From the NCBI RefSeq assembly GCF_021462225.1, contig NC_061801.1:10102125-10166124 (forward strand): DNA of 64,000 bases, written 5' to 3'. The stretch comes from Girardinichthys multiradiatus (lineage: Eukaryota > Chordata > Actinopteri > Cyprinodontiformes > Goodeidae). Positions 11,181 through 21,180 of the stretch are shown piece after piece. Every line of letters starts with the position of its first letter. Within the stretch, counting starts at the first letter, position 1. A model generated the notes under the pieces. It was not told the DNA's origin. It made no database searches and saw only the letters and a program-made list of their open reading frames with translations. The position numbers and the translations under genes were made by a program.

Positions 11181-12479
11181 CTAATGTTTTGGACAAGTCA
11201 AAATAGTTCTTTTTTGAAATAACTTCTGTTTTTTCTGCAGTTTCTCCTCAAGGCACTGAATAAGAATGGGATCCACTTTGGGATCAAACTTATTGGCAAA
11301 CCAGTGACCATAGTTAAGCAACCAACGCAGTTCAACTGCACCGAAAATGCAAACGCTGCGCACGTGCTGCCCAGAGCACGGCGGATAAAGGTTCTCCTCC
11401 AGGTAGGACCATTTCACAAGTCTCGTCTTGCTCATCAGGTCAGTGATATCAGGCTGGGATCTGGGCACCTCCCCAGGAACGCCTGGCAGTCGCACAAGTG
11501 TGGCCCAGAAGTGTTCATCGGGTGAGTAAGTGTCCTCTGACCAGGCCAAGAAATCCCTCACTACAGCTGATGAGTTCATGAACTGAACAAACTCACGTGA
11601 CAAGACGAAGTAGGCATTGCCAATGAACATCTCTATACCATGCGGTGGTGGAGTCTTTTCCTGCTGTGTTTTCACTGGAAGTTTTTTATACTCAAAACCG
11701 GCATCCTGCAGCTCATAACGGAAGAGGAACCTCTGCTTCTTGAGCTCACTGGGTTGGCTCGTCTCCAACATATTGGAGCCCTTTAAAGTCCTCAGCTCTG
11801 ACACCAGCTCCATGTTGGACTTTAGCGGGAAATCCTGGCCACAAAGGTTGATGACATACTTCCACTTGACCTCTGATTTCAAAAGGTCGGACATACAGTT
11901 GAGATCGGCCTTTAGTCGACTGATGCTTGCATAGAAAACAGCCTCAAGTTTGCTGGAGATGAAAACGTTAGGCAGACAGCGGGCCAAATTCTCCATGGCA
12001 GCAATGAACTTAGCCGATGACTTCTGATCGTAGTGGATACAGTAGATATTATTGGGAGAGTACACTGCCCTGAGGAGCCTCTCTACCATCCATGCATTTT
12101 TATGTACAACCAAAGAGTATGCAATTGGAAAATCATTCTCTTCCTCAGAAACACACAAGTCTTCATACCCTCTGATGTTCATGAAAACGAGGCAGTTTTC
12201 TGTGAAGCTGATCAGACTTTCATCAGTATCTTCCTTTATCGTTTTTCTTCTGATGATGAGGGATTTACCCACTTCTGCCGGGTCCATGTCATAAATAGCA
12301 TCACAGTTGATGTTGTGCTTGACAAACGGCTGCATGGTTGTATCTTGTGGAAGATCTGAAGATTCAGGGATGTAATTGTACTTAATGCTGACCAAAAGCA
12401 GTACAATTAATGTCAACACGGAGAGAAGGGATGGAATTAACTTTTTTCTAAGCTTCAGCATGAAACGCCGTGCATTCAT
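11181..12479 (-). CDS. gcnt4: beta-1,6-N-acetylglucosaminyltransferase (core 2 type), GCNT4 family, 432 aa
   Basis: Golgi type II membrane enzyme that adds GlcNAc in beta-1,6 linkage to core 1 O-glycans, making the core 2 branch. Residues 1-14 are a basic cytoplasmic tail, about 15-33 a membrane anchor (LIPSLLSVLTLIVLLLV), then a stem and a GT14 catalytic domain from about residue 115. Hallmarks are FPIAYSLVVHK, NIYCIHYDQK, KWKYVINLCGQDFPLKSN, SPDEHFWATL (Glu322 aligns with the catalytic base of GCNT1) and HWFANKFDPKVDP. About ten cysteines match the family's disulfide set, and NSS at 302 is a glycosylation sequon. The coding region is one exon, as in other GCNT1/3/4 genes. The frame opens 8 codons upstream, but those codons are an intron end: on the minus strand a pyrimidine tract and 'ccctgcag' precede GATGAATGC, so translation starts at MNARRF. 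Conserved stretches and the location beside hmgcr both favour GCNT4 over GCNT1 or GCNT3. Confidence 0.95.
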   Translation of the reverse strand: MNARRFMLKLRKKLIPSLLSVLTLIVLLLVSIKYNYIPESSDLPQDTTMQPFVKHNINCDAIYDMDPAEVGKSLIIRRKTIKEDTDESLISFTENCLVFMNIRGYEDLCVSEEENDFPIAYSLVVHKNAWMVERLLRAVYSPNNIYCIHYDQKSSAKFIAAMENLARCLPNVFISSKLEAVFYASISRLKADLNCMSDLLKSEVKWKYVINLCGQDFPLKSNMELVSELRTLKGSNMLETSQPSELKKQRFLFRYELQDAGFEYKKLPVKTQQEKTPPPHGIEMFIGNAYFVLSREFVQFMNSSAVVRDFLAWSEDTYSPDEHFWATLVRLPGVPGEVPRSQPDITDLMSKTRLVKWSYLEENLYPPCSGQHVRSVCIFGAVELRWLLNYGHWFANKFDPKVDPILIQCLEEKLQKKQKLFQKRTILTCPKH

Positions 12480-12500
12480 CCTGCAGGGGGAACAAAAAAA
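12480..12500 (-). promoter_or_regulatory. gcnt4: splice acceptor before the gcnt4 coding exon
   Basis: Read on the minus strand: 'tttttttgttccccctgcag' then GATGAATG. The first exon base is 12480 and the ATG follows one base later. It shows that gcnt4 has at least one upstream untranslated exon. Confidence 0.8.
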
Positions 12501-12587
12501 CACATTTGAGGAACAGAAACTGAAACTAGTAATAGAACAGACATCAGAATAGACATCCTGTTAATGCATCAGCCTTTCTTTTATGGT

Positions 12588-12740
12588 AAAAGGTAAATGG
12601 TCTCCACTTGTATAGCACTTTATCAAGTCTGAATCAGTCATACACACATTCACACACTGACAGTGGTAAGCTACATTATATCCACAGCTGCCATGGGGCA
12701 GACTGACAGAAGTGAGGCTACCATCAGCAGGCGAGGCAAG
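12588..12740. repeat. dispersed fish repeat, shorter copy (partner at 46845-47158)
   Basis: 'cttgtatagcactttatcaa', 'cacacactgacagtggtaag' and 'ccatggggcagactgacaga' recur, with small changes and in the same orientation, at 46845-47158. This copy has lost internal and end segments. It lies in the gcnt4 5' intron. I recognise it as a common fish interspersed repeat but cannot name the family. Confidence 0.8.
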
Positions 12741-14280
12741 TAAAGTGTGAAACAATAAAATACATCCTACACCAATATTGAGGTGACTAAAAAGTTATAC
12801 TCAACCTTAAACGGTGGGTCATCTCAAATGCAAATATCCAGCTGACGTTAGCTCATGTAATTCTCATAGAAAAACAATCTTAAATTGCTAAATACGTTTT
12901 TCTATGAAAAAGAACACTTTCACAACTACTTTTGGCATTAGGACTGTCTGAGATGTGGGTCCTGATTTAAAACGGTAGTATTTAGAGAAATCAAACATGA
13001 AATGATGGTTCTCTGAAGATTAGATCAAAACACAGTTTGTGAAACCTATTTCTCTTTTCTGAAAACATAGTAAGAGTATTCTTAGTTATGTAAAAGAAAA
13101 CTTAAACATCAGCTCATTTTTGTGAACCCTGTAATGTGAGCTTGATGTAACGCTACACCACTAATGATACTGTTGATATTTATGTTGTGTGGTGTGAGAT
13201 AACTTTCTTCCTTTTAAAACTAAGCCAGTTTTGGTTTTCTGCCTTTTCTCAGAACCATGGCCATATGTAGCAAATGATTAGTTCAGTTCTTTCTCAGCCT
13301 GATCAATCCTCTCGACTGTTCGTGGTCAGAAATGAGTTATTCTTACATGCTTCTGACAGTTGTCGGGGTTTGCCCCTGTAATAACACAATCTTTCATTTT
13401 CCAGACAGAGCAATGCATCCCCAATCACTGTGGTTCCAAAGTGTGGTGTGTTTCTCTTCAACTAATTGAGTATTTGTTCAATTAATGAGTCAGAACTATG
13501 CTGTGGGATGTCCTAAAGTTAACAGCTTTTATGAGCTTCAGTGGAGATTCAATCTAAGATTACTGAGATAGACAGATGGAAGAAAATACCACTGAAGGTA
13601 CTTCTCAAGAGATTAACCAACATACCAGAGTTGATGGCAAAACTGATCATCTAACACCCAGTTCCTGGGAGAGATTCCTGTTGCTGTAATGCATTTTAAA
13701 AGGCCTAAATAAAACTGGGCCATGGCCCGGACTCAGCGGGGTCCAGCACTGGCACACACAAAAACACAATGAAACTTGGCAGTTGTGTTCAGGTACTGCA
13801 TCTTGAAGAATCGGAGCATGAGGTATGTGACTAAGCAGCACCAAAAAAAGGGGGAAATAAGACCTTATTGGCCAACTGATATGACAAATTTACATCTCTG
13901 TACACTTCTATCCAATCAACAGACAAAATGGATGAGAGACAAGCATATGGCTGGTTAAAGGTGGTACAGAGATAAGGTGCTATGAGACAACGCAAAGTGT
14001 GTCATAAAACTGGCATTAAACTGCCAACAAAAGATTTATTTTTTCTTAATTAGGCACATAAATGTTTTTAGATGATCAGACAAAGATAACTTGGTGTAAA
14101 TACAAATTCAAAAAGCTATTTTTGAATGATGATTGCATTTATTATCGTTAATAAAAAGCTATGCCAACCATCCTGGCTCTAAGCAAAAAAGTAATTTACC
14201 CTCTTGTTGAATCATGAATTAACTGTGGTTAACCACAGTTTTTGGAAGGCTATGTGTAATTTCACTAGCCACATTCAGGT
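12741..14280. other. gcnt4 5' intron sequence, nothing recognised
   Basis: No exon-like frame with flanking splice sites and no clear repeat. The short frames on both strands have no recognisable protein content. Confidence 0.45.
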
Positions 14281-14283
14281 TTG

Positions 14284-14475
14284 CATTGCGATGGGTTCTA
14301 GGCATGGCCCACCGGGAGGAGAACCTAGGGAACGGCCCAGGCCACGCTGGAGAGACTATGTCTCTCGTCTGGCTTGGGAATGCCTTGGGAGGAGGTGTCT
14401 GGGGAGAGGGAAGTCTGCTGCCCCCCGACCCGGTCCCGGATGAAGCAGAAGACAACGAGTACGAGTACATTTAGG
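14284..14475 (+). mobile_element. non-LTR retrotransposon C-terminal fragment
   Basis: The plus strand reads PPGGEPRERPRPRWRDYVSR followed by LAWE and a tail ending near the LINE stop region. This is the same protein end as the minus-strand fragment at 52560-52915 (RPRGRPRTRWRDYVSRLAWE). A 5'-truncated insertion of about 190 bp, typical of LINE integration. Clade not assigned. Confidence 0.8.
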
Positions 14476-14612
14476 TTTGATTACCTGTAGAACCAAAGAA
14501 AAATCAGATCTGGTTTAAAAAATTAAACATCCTGAAGGAGAACGTCTATTCCTCAGTTTGTGACCTTAAACTCAAGCACAATTAACCTTAATTTATATAG
14601 CGTCCGTCTCTG

Positions 14613-14648
14613 CTGCACCTCGTCATTGCAAGTAATGACGAGGTGCAG
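14613..14648. repeat. perfect 15-bp inverted repeat (hairpin)
   Basis: Arms CTGCACCTCGTCATT (14613-14627) and AATGACGAGGTGCAG (14634-14648) are exactly complementary around the 6-base loop gcaagt. It is not followed by a T-run. It may be the internal or terminal part of a small transposon, or simply a palindromic repeat. Confidence 0.85.
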
Positions 14649-16590
14649 TAATGAAGCACCCTTTATAGCCAATCAGAGCGTTTACTCTGCCTCTTGTTGA
14701 AGCACCCCACCAAGGGGTCTTCTGCGTGTTCGTTTATTCACTGTAAGCTGAAAGAATTCACAACATATTAGAATAAATCACACGGAGACAGCTGTATATC
14801 ATACCTGGGCCCAGGGGAAGCTCTCTGTAATGTGATCTGACCACACACCGAGACGACTTCAGAGCTTCTCACTGGGGCCATTGCTTTTATTGAAACACAC
14901 ATGAAAATAGGCAGCGCCCTATCCACAGTTTTTTTCATACATATGATTTCATACAGACTCTTCCGGCTTACTATATTTGGACAGCTATTGTCCTGCACCT
15001 GGAGAAGGGACTACTTGGCTAGTTAATCCTCCCACATCCTTTTCCCACCATTCTTCATTATTTCTCTACTTCACACTCAAGACCAAGTTTGTGCAACAAC
15101 ACTTCTGCAGGCCACAATGTCTAATACTCACACACAGGTTATACATTTTATAACACACTGGTTATGAACATAATAATAATTAATGCACACACATAATATA
15201 TCTCCACACTCTGCAGGGCGGTGCAGGGCAGTATACTACACTAACAGGAAACCGAACTGGGGCGACATCCGTACTTTCAAAATAATTTACTAAAGACAGA
15301 CTAGATTTTCTTGAAGGCCTTGCTATATTGATTAATATATGCCTATCTTCAAACATCTATGATGTCTGAGTTAATCGTTTATGGTTATGCATAAAATACA
15401 CACATAATATAAACAAAAACATATGGATTTTATTCTGAAACCTTTGGCATCATGTCTTGTCGCATAAGCCATAGTAGGAGCGTCGGTCAAGACAGATGAA
15501 GTGAATGTGCAACATTTTATAAAAATAGCTTCACCTTTATTTCGCACTCTTGTATTTCCTGCACTTTCTTTCTTAAAGTGCCTCAGGGCTTCACTGCAGG
15601 GCAGAGCGGATTAAAGCACTTACAATGTAGATCAGGACTGGAGCGAATGCCGGCGAAATGCGTGGTGCAGAGGGGCGCAGCTGAGGCACAAGCATTGTAA
15701 ATCCAGGGTTAAGTTACAGTATTCAGTAGGACGATGAGGATACCAGTGAGATTGGACTGTCAAGGTTTGGAGTTTAATCCAAGAGGAATGCTGTGGAATG
15801 ATCTTAAACAGGCTGTTTATGCTTGAAAATCCTCTAATGTGGCTGAATATAAACAATTCTGCTAATAAAAACGTAGGCCAAAATTCCTCCACAGCTGGTT
15901 GGTTTAGATAGCTTTCTTCTGTTAAATGAAATAATCATTTAAAGAGTTTAGAAACACTTAGAAACAGAAGAAATTTGTGACGGAGTAAAGACTTTCACAG
16001 CACTGTACGTGGCACTTTTATCTTACAGAGCACTCAAAGTGCACATTTTCAGTCACCCAGGTGCACTCACAACACTCATGAATGTGCAGATTGGTAGGCA
16101 ACTTGGGGTTAAGGGCTTTCCCCAAGTGTTAATTAACACGTGGTGGGGGACGCTGGGACCAAAGCAAAACCATTGCACTGGGCCTCAGCAAATCTTTGAC
16201 TTAGTAAAGTTAATAGAAGAAACCAGACTTCCCCCCACTTTACAGACGATTCTCCACTTTTTGTTATTCTATTACATAAAATCCCAGTAAAATAAATTGA
16301 AGGTTTTTGTCATAACACATGTTTGATTACTTTTACTATACGCCCGTTGCTTAGCTCATTAGTTCATTGAACTGTTCTTAGATTACAGTCTCAACACTTC
16401 ATTCAGTTTATTCGGAGGTGTTTTTATAGAGACTACACATTAATCCTAGCACATAGATTTTCTGGAAAATCAAACTTAACTGGAAGCATGTTGACATTAA
16501 CTAAAAAATATATATACTTGTTTTTCAACTTTGTATAAGAGAAAATCATCCACCAAAACTGATGTGAGATTTCGTTTTTCAATAAAAACA
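14649..16590. other. gcnt4 5' intron, mostly unrecognised; old repeat at about 15990-16330
   Basis: No coding exon seen. At 15990-16330 fragments such as 'ggcaacttggggttaagggc' and 'cataaaatcccagtaaaata' match repeats elsewhere in the window (about 4640-4770 and the Tc1 relic ends). The remainder is unique AT-rich sequence. Confidence 0.4.
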
Positions 16591-16595
16591 CCCAC

Positions 16596-16900
16596 CTTGC
16601 TCCGTTGTACCAGGCGCCACGCACAGCGTCTCCTCAAGTCATCCTGAACGTCTGGCTTCAGATTGGATTCAACAGCTCCAGTTATCTGCTGTCTGAAGCT
16701 CTCAGAATCGGACGCCAGAACACGAACACACAAACGTCGAGAAGAAACTCCAAAAGTGGGCCCCTTTCCTCCCTGCGCCCATACCGTTTTTACGCGCAAA
16801 AAACTTCCACCGCAATGTGTTCCCAGCGCGTATTTCGTTGTTGTTTTGATGGAGAGGAAAAGTAGAAGTCGGTCGGCTTTCTCGCTGGCGATGACGGCGT
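16596..16900 (-). other. gcnt4: candidate 5' untranslated first exon and promoter of gcnt4
   Basis: A local GC- and CpG-richer island in AT-rich surroundings. On the minus strand it ends with a good donor, 'ggagcaag|gtgggt', with the last exon base at 16596. It is the only such island between the coding exon's acceptor (12481) and the hmgcr promoter, so it is the best first-exon candidate, giving a 4.1 kb 5' intron. The 100-codon frame at 16497-16799 runs through the donor and resembles nothing I know. The upstream limit is a guess. Confidence 0.45.
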
Positions 16901-17439
16901 GTCTGCGATGCGAGGTGAGAGTTTGGTTACTATAACCCGGAAAGAGGGAGGGCTTACTGCACCCATATGTACAAGTTGCACAGCAAAGGATTTACCGATG
17001 GGGACGGTAAAATGAGCCTTTTTACGACCTAAGAGTACTGAATGAATGAGCGCCGATCAACAGGTTAATAATAAGGCGAAGATAAGAAGGGCGTGATCTT
17101 AAGCTATTCACTGAAATTACTTAAACTGGCCGAGTGAGAAGTTTTGCGAACAACTTCACAAGAAATCTAACAGGTTTCTAGAGCAAGTCTAGAGAAGGCA
17201 AACAAGGAAAAACAACAAAAAGACTTGACTGATAAATGTGAGCAAAAGGCAAGATGATCTGCAAATGAAAGGAAACGTCTGCCCTCAATGCATTCATTGT
17301 CTGCTCGAAATACGCCAACCCTGACTGTGTCTTTGTCTGGGAGGGGGAATAAATGGAAACTGGAAACTTAACTAGAGACTGAAAGGTATTTTATTTTTGG
17401 AAGTATGCTCTTCCACAGGACACCAATAAGACCAATATT

Positions 17440-17920
17440 TTATCACTCCACATACAGGCAAGAAATTGTAATACCTTTGGAAATTCATAAAGTGAAGGGA
17501 TTCTTTGTGTATTTTGTGTATTTTTTTAAAAATAATTATGGCTTACAGCTAATGAAAACCCCAAATTACCCTTTTTGGCGAATAAAAAAAGTGTATTATA
17601 AATACAGTAATATAATGTGATAGCAAAATTATGGCCTAGATATTCACAGGGAATTATTGCTGACTTGATAGTTGTCCAGCGGACAGTCATTGACAACCTC
17701 CTCAAGTAGGGTAAGCCACAAAAGGTAATTGCTACAGAAGCTTGGTGCAGACAGAGTTCTGTGTCCAGTCACTTTAATGGAAATGCCTGTACTATCAGAA
17801 AAAGACTGTTTAGGTTTAACTTACATGGGAGGTTTTCAAAGAACCAGTCCTCTCTTAAAAAAAAGCATAAAGGCCAGACCAAAGTTTACCAAAGAAAGCA
17901 GGACCTTTACATGTCCTAAA
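17440..17920 (+). mobile_element. Tc1-like relic, N-terminal transposase part
   Basis: 'ggcttacagctaatgaaaac' is inner terminal-repeat text of a sister Tc1 subfamily. It is followed by translatable scraps of the DNA-binding domain (VQRTVIDNLLK, GKPQKVIATEAWCRQSSVSS) broken by stops. Homology ends near 17920, immediately before the THAP pseudogene. Confidence 0.75.
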
Positions 17921-17921
17921 C

Positions 17922-18476
17922 ATGACATGTAAACGAGCAACATTGTCGTTTCAACATCGTACGGACAGCAGGTCCAACCACCACTGCTGTGTGCCATTCT
18001 GCACTGCATCAACGAAGTTCAATTCTGACCTGAGCTTCCACACCTTTCCAAAGGACTCAGAATTGCAGAAGCAGTGGGTTGTTAAGATCTGGAGAGATCA
18101 TTTTATCGTCACAAATACTTCCCGTGTGTGTTCACATTTTCTTACTGCTGATCTGATCGAGCCTCCCACTCCTGCTGGATGACGACAACTGCGACCTGGA
18201 GATGTTCCTGTGCTTTTTCATTGGAATAACTATAATATTCCAACCCCATGACTTGGAGTATGGGAAAGAACCGAGCGTCCACCCAACGTCGATCTAACAG
18301 AGATGCAGACTGACCCTGATGAAGATGACCCCGGGCCCTGTCATGAACATGTACTGAGCCTGCTGCCCTTGATCTCTCCCTCAACAAAAACGAAGAGCTA
18401 CGCGAGGAGATATCATAGCTCCAAAAATACATAGAGGACTTGACCGTCATAGTGAATGTAATTAAAGTGCCTGACT
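17922..18476 (+). pseudogene. THAP-domain protein fragment, degenerate
   Basis: The open part (17922-18182) encodes a THAP zinc-binding domain of C2CH type: CCVPFC at the start, then FHTFPKD, a Trp in LQKQWVVKIWRD, and the closing pair in RVCSHF, followed by TADLIEPP. THAP domains bind DNA and are often part of, or derived from, P-element-type transposases. After 18182 the sequence stays homologous but shifts frame: VWERTERPPNVDLTEMQTDP, then NKNEELREEIS, a stop, and LQKYIEDLTV, which looks like the usual coiled coil. Several stops and shifts make it a pseudogene or a repeat remnant. It has no visible promoter or splice sites of its own and lies next to a Tc1 relic. Confidence 0.8.
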
Positions 18477-18479
18477 AAA

Positions 18480-20275
18480 ATAACCAAAAACTAAAGCAGC
18501 AGAAATAATAACAATATAATAGAAATAGGCTAAATACAATAAAAAGGCCACAATGGCAGAGCATGCACAGAAACACAAAGAACGTATAAAATGAATAGAT
18601 AGCTGTTTTGTTGTAAACAGCAAGACCCAATCACCATGCAGCTTCAATAAAAATTCCAGGCTTTCAGTCATTGATGTCAATCGATACCTGCGTATACCTC
18701 TCAATACCAGGACACTGCTTTAAGAAAGGAATAAGTTAAGACCAATACTTTAGTCATTTTTGAAATTAGGACTGATTTTCTGCTGTGGCTAAGAGCCTTG
18801 CTTTAAGAACCATATATCTTTTATAACATGTATAAAATAGAAGGTATGGGGCTAAATAGACTCTTTGCAAACCACCTGTTGTAACTTTGAGAGACACTAA
18901 TGTAACATTGGAAACTTAAATACACTGAGTTCAATAGCTTCTAACCCAAACAAAACATTTAGTGACACTGATTCCGGTGCTGCATTCTGTTAATACTTGG
19001 AAGTCAGATTTTTCCAAGCTCCTGGATGTTAAAACAACAAGAACAGTTGCCTAAAGTTATAATTCTGACTTGGAAAGTTAGAGTCTCCCCACAACCCAGA
19101 GTCCAATATCCCATATGGTTGCCGTGCAAATAAAACATAGTGAAAGTTGCAAGTGTAAACCATTCACCTCACTTTTGATAGGGTTGTTTCTCAATAAATT
19201 CTGGTACAATATCCATTTGTAAGCATGTTTCTTCTGTGTTAAATACTTTACAGTTACTAATTCCTATTTGTTTTTTAACTTAGAGCTAGAACGTGCTCAA
19301 CCCAGGTGTGATCTGAACATTGACCTCCAGGGCCAATGGAACACAGCATAAGTCTAATTTTCAGTTGCTTAGAGAAACTGTCAAATTAAGCATGAATGGA
19401 CAACATCATGTTCAACTGGCATTGCTACTAGAATTGTAATAGGTCAGAAAGGTTCACAAGCTAGCTCAGTATCATTAATGAACAACCAGTTCTGTATAAA
19501 AACACAGTATTCATGCTGGGAAGGACGTAAATGAGGAACAAACAAAGAAAGAACATGGCCTCATGGTACACATGGTAAGTTCCCAGTTGTTCTTACGTCA
19601 TTATTTCTGTTCTGGTTTCATTTCTCTGTAATTTCTGAAATACAAATTACTTTTATCTGTTGAATTTGATCTTCCTACAAAGTCCAATGCAAAAGTGATG
19701 TTTCAAATATATTCAAATTTTTCCAAGTAGTGCAACAGGCTTTCACAAAGATGAAAGAAAAACTGTGACTCCCCTTGACACGAAACATATTTAACATGCA
19801 CAATACGCATTTACTTGTCATAGAACATATATACCCACTGAGAAAATCTGAATTTACAATCCTCTGTTGGTTACGCAACAGCTGCACAAAAGAGACTGTT
19901 GGATCCAGTCAAATGATCAGCCAGTGATGACAAAACAATATTTAAAAGCAACGGTAAAACAACTCCACATGTTAGGGGCTCTGACCAAATTACCTGAAGT
20001 CAGAACTCAGTTTTAAAACAGGCAGAACTTATTTTAAGCGTGCCAGGCTCCCATTCTTTAGAGACATGCAATGGTTATGATGTTTTGAGAGACCAAGAGT
20101 TTACTGAATGTTGGCTGCTTCAGGAATGAAGCACAATGTTTGTTTTTCCAGTAAAAATAGGAAAACAATGTATTTTTCTTATTCCAATGGCTTTATATGA
20201 TTACATATTATTGTGATATATAACTTTTGGAAAGAATAGCTATCTCTGTTGTCAAGAATAGTAACACATATTATA
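18480..20275. other. intergenic, nothing recognised
   Basis: AT-rich sequence between the gcnt4 5' region and hmgcr. No exon of ankrd31, the gene found here in human, is recognisable, though a divergent short exon could be missed by eye. Confidence 0.4.
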
Positions 20276-21180
20276 TTAAGGGTCAATTTGACCCCAGGAA
20301 AAACAAATGCAACTACTGCTATCTTCTCATTCTCCTACCGGCCTTGCCTTGTTTGTCTGTCATAAAAAGGGTGTGACAATCAAGAAAACATGGAATGTAC
20401 ATAGAAACGAGATTGTTTCAAATGTTGCCCTTTCAGTTGCAGCAGTCTGAACACTTGCTGTTTCTTCACCTTTTGACTTGTATGCTCCTGCCAAAACGAG
20501 TAACTCAGTGTAGGACAATGTAGACATTTCTGGGAAGTAGAGTGTTTGCTGCACATTGAGAGAGTACAGGAGAGTTAACACTGAGGGTAAGAAGTAATTT
20601 TCAGTTGTGAAGAGAGCAGAAAAGGAGAGCACACGGAACACCAAACCAAATGGTTCAGAAGGCTGCTGTGCAAGCTTTTATATGTGTGCTCCACCCCTAA
20701 GTTGTGTAACGTATCAATATCTTCAGGGGAACGGTATTTTCCTGTCCAACAGCATTGGGATTTATCAAACTTGTCGCCGTGTTTGCCCTTCGTGTTATGT
20801 TAGCTATCAGGCTTTAATGTATTGCTATAGTTCGGGTTGAGTCGAATTAGGGCCCTAAAGTTTTTTGAAGATTCGAAAATTTCATGCTATACTGTCCTCA
20901 ATATCATCCAGAACATATGTGTGTAAAATATTGATATTTGTTATGTGTTTTATACAGCTGAAAACAGACTGGGGTAAAACTGACCCCAAAGAACACTGAT
21001 GTGTACAACATGTGTACAGGACTTTGAAAAAACATTGTCATGTTAATTTTATGTTTACTCATATATCCCCACTAAATTATGAAAAGTCACTAAACATGAA
21101 ACACAACAAATGATGACAAATATTTATTTTGAGACATTAAACATATGAATGGGGTCAAATTGACCCCAAAGGTAAAATAA
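20276..21180. mobile_element. possible piggyBac-type non-autonomous element
   Basis: The left side is TTAA (20276-20279) followed by GGGTCAATTTGACCCC, a short palindrome. Near 21150 the text 'ggggtcaaattgaccccaaa' repeats it, and 'ggggtaaaactgacccc' lies at about 20973. TTAA plus GGGTCAA ends is the pattern of fish piggyBac-like repeats (recalled). The right TTAA is not evident, so the outer right end may be lost or the call wrong. Confidence 0.4.

Noticed and set aside
11304..12359. Plus-strand frames opposite gcnt4
   Set aside because: Shadows of the gcnt4 coding exon.
12480..12503. Extra 8 codons MFFCSPCR at the gcnt4 N-terminus
   Set aside because: They are translated from the splice-acceptor tract; family members start at the position of MNARRF.
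16497..16799. 100-codon minus-strand frame in the CpG-rich patch
   Set aside because: Crosses the good splice donor at 16596 and resembles no protein; better explained as an untranslated exon.
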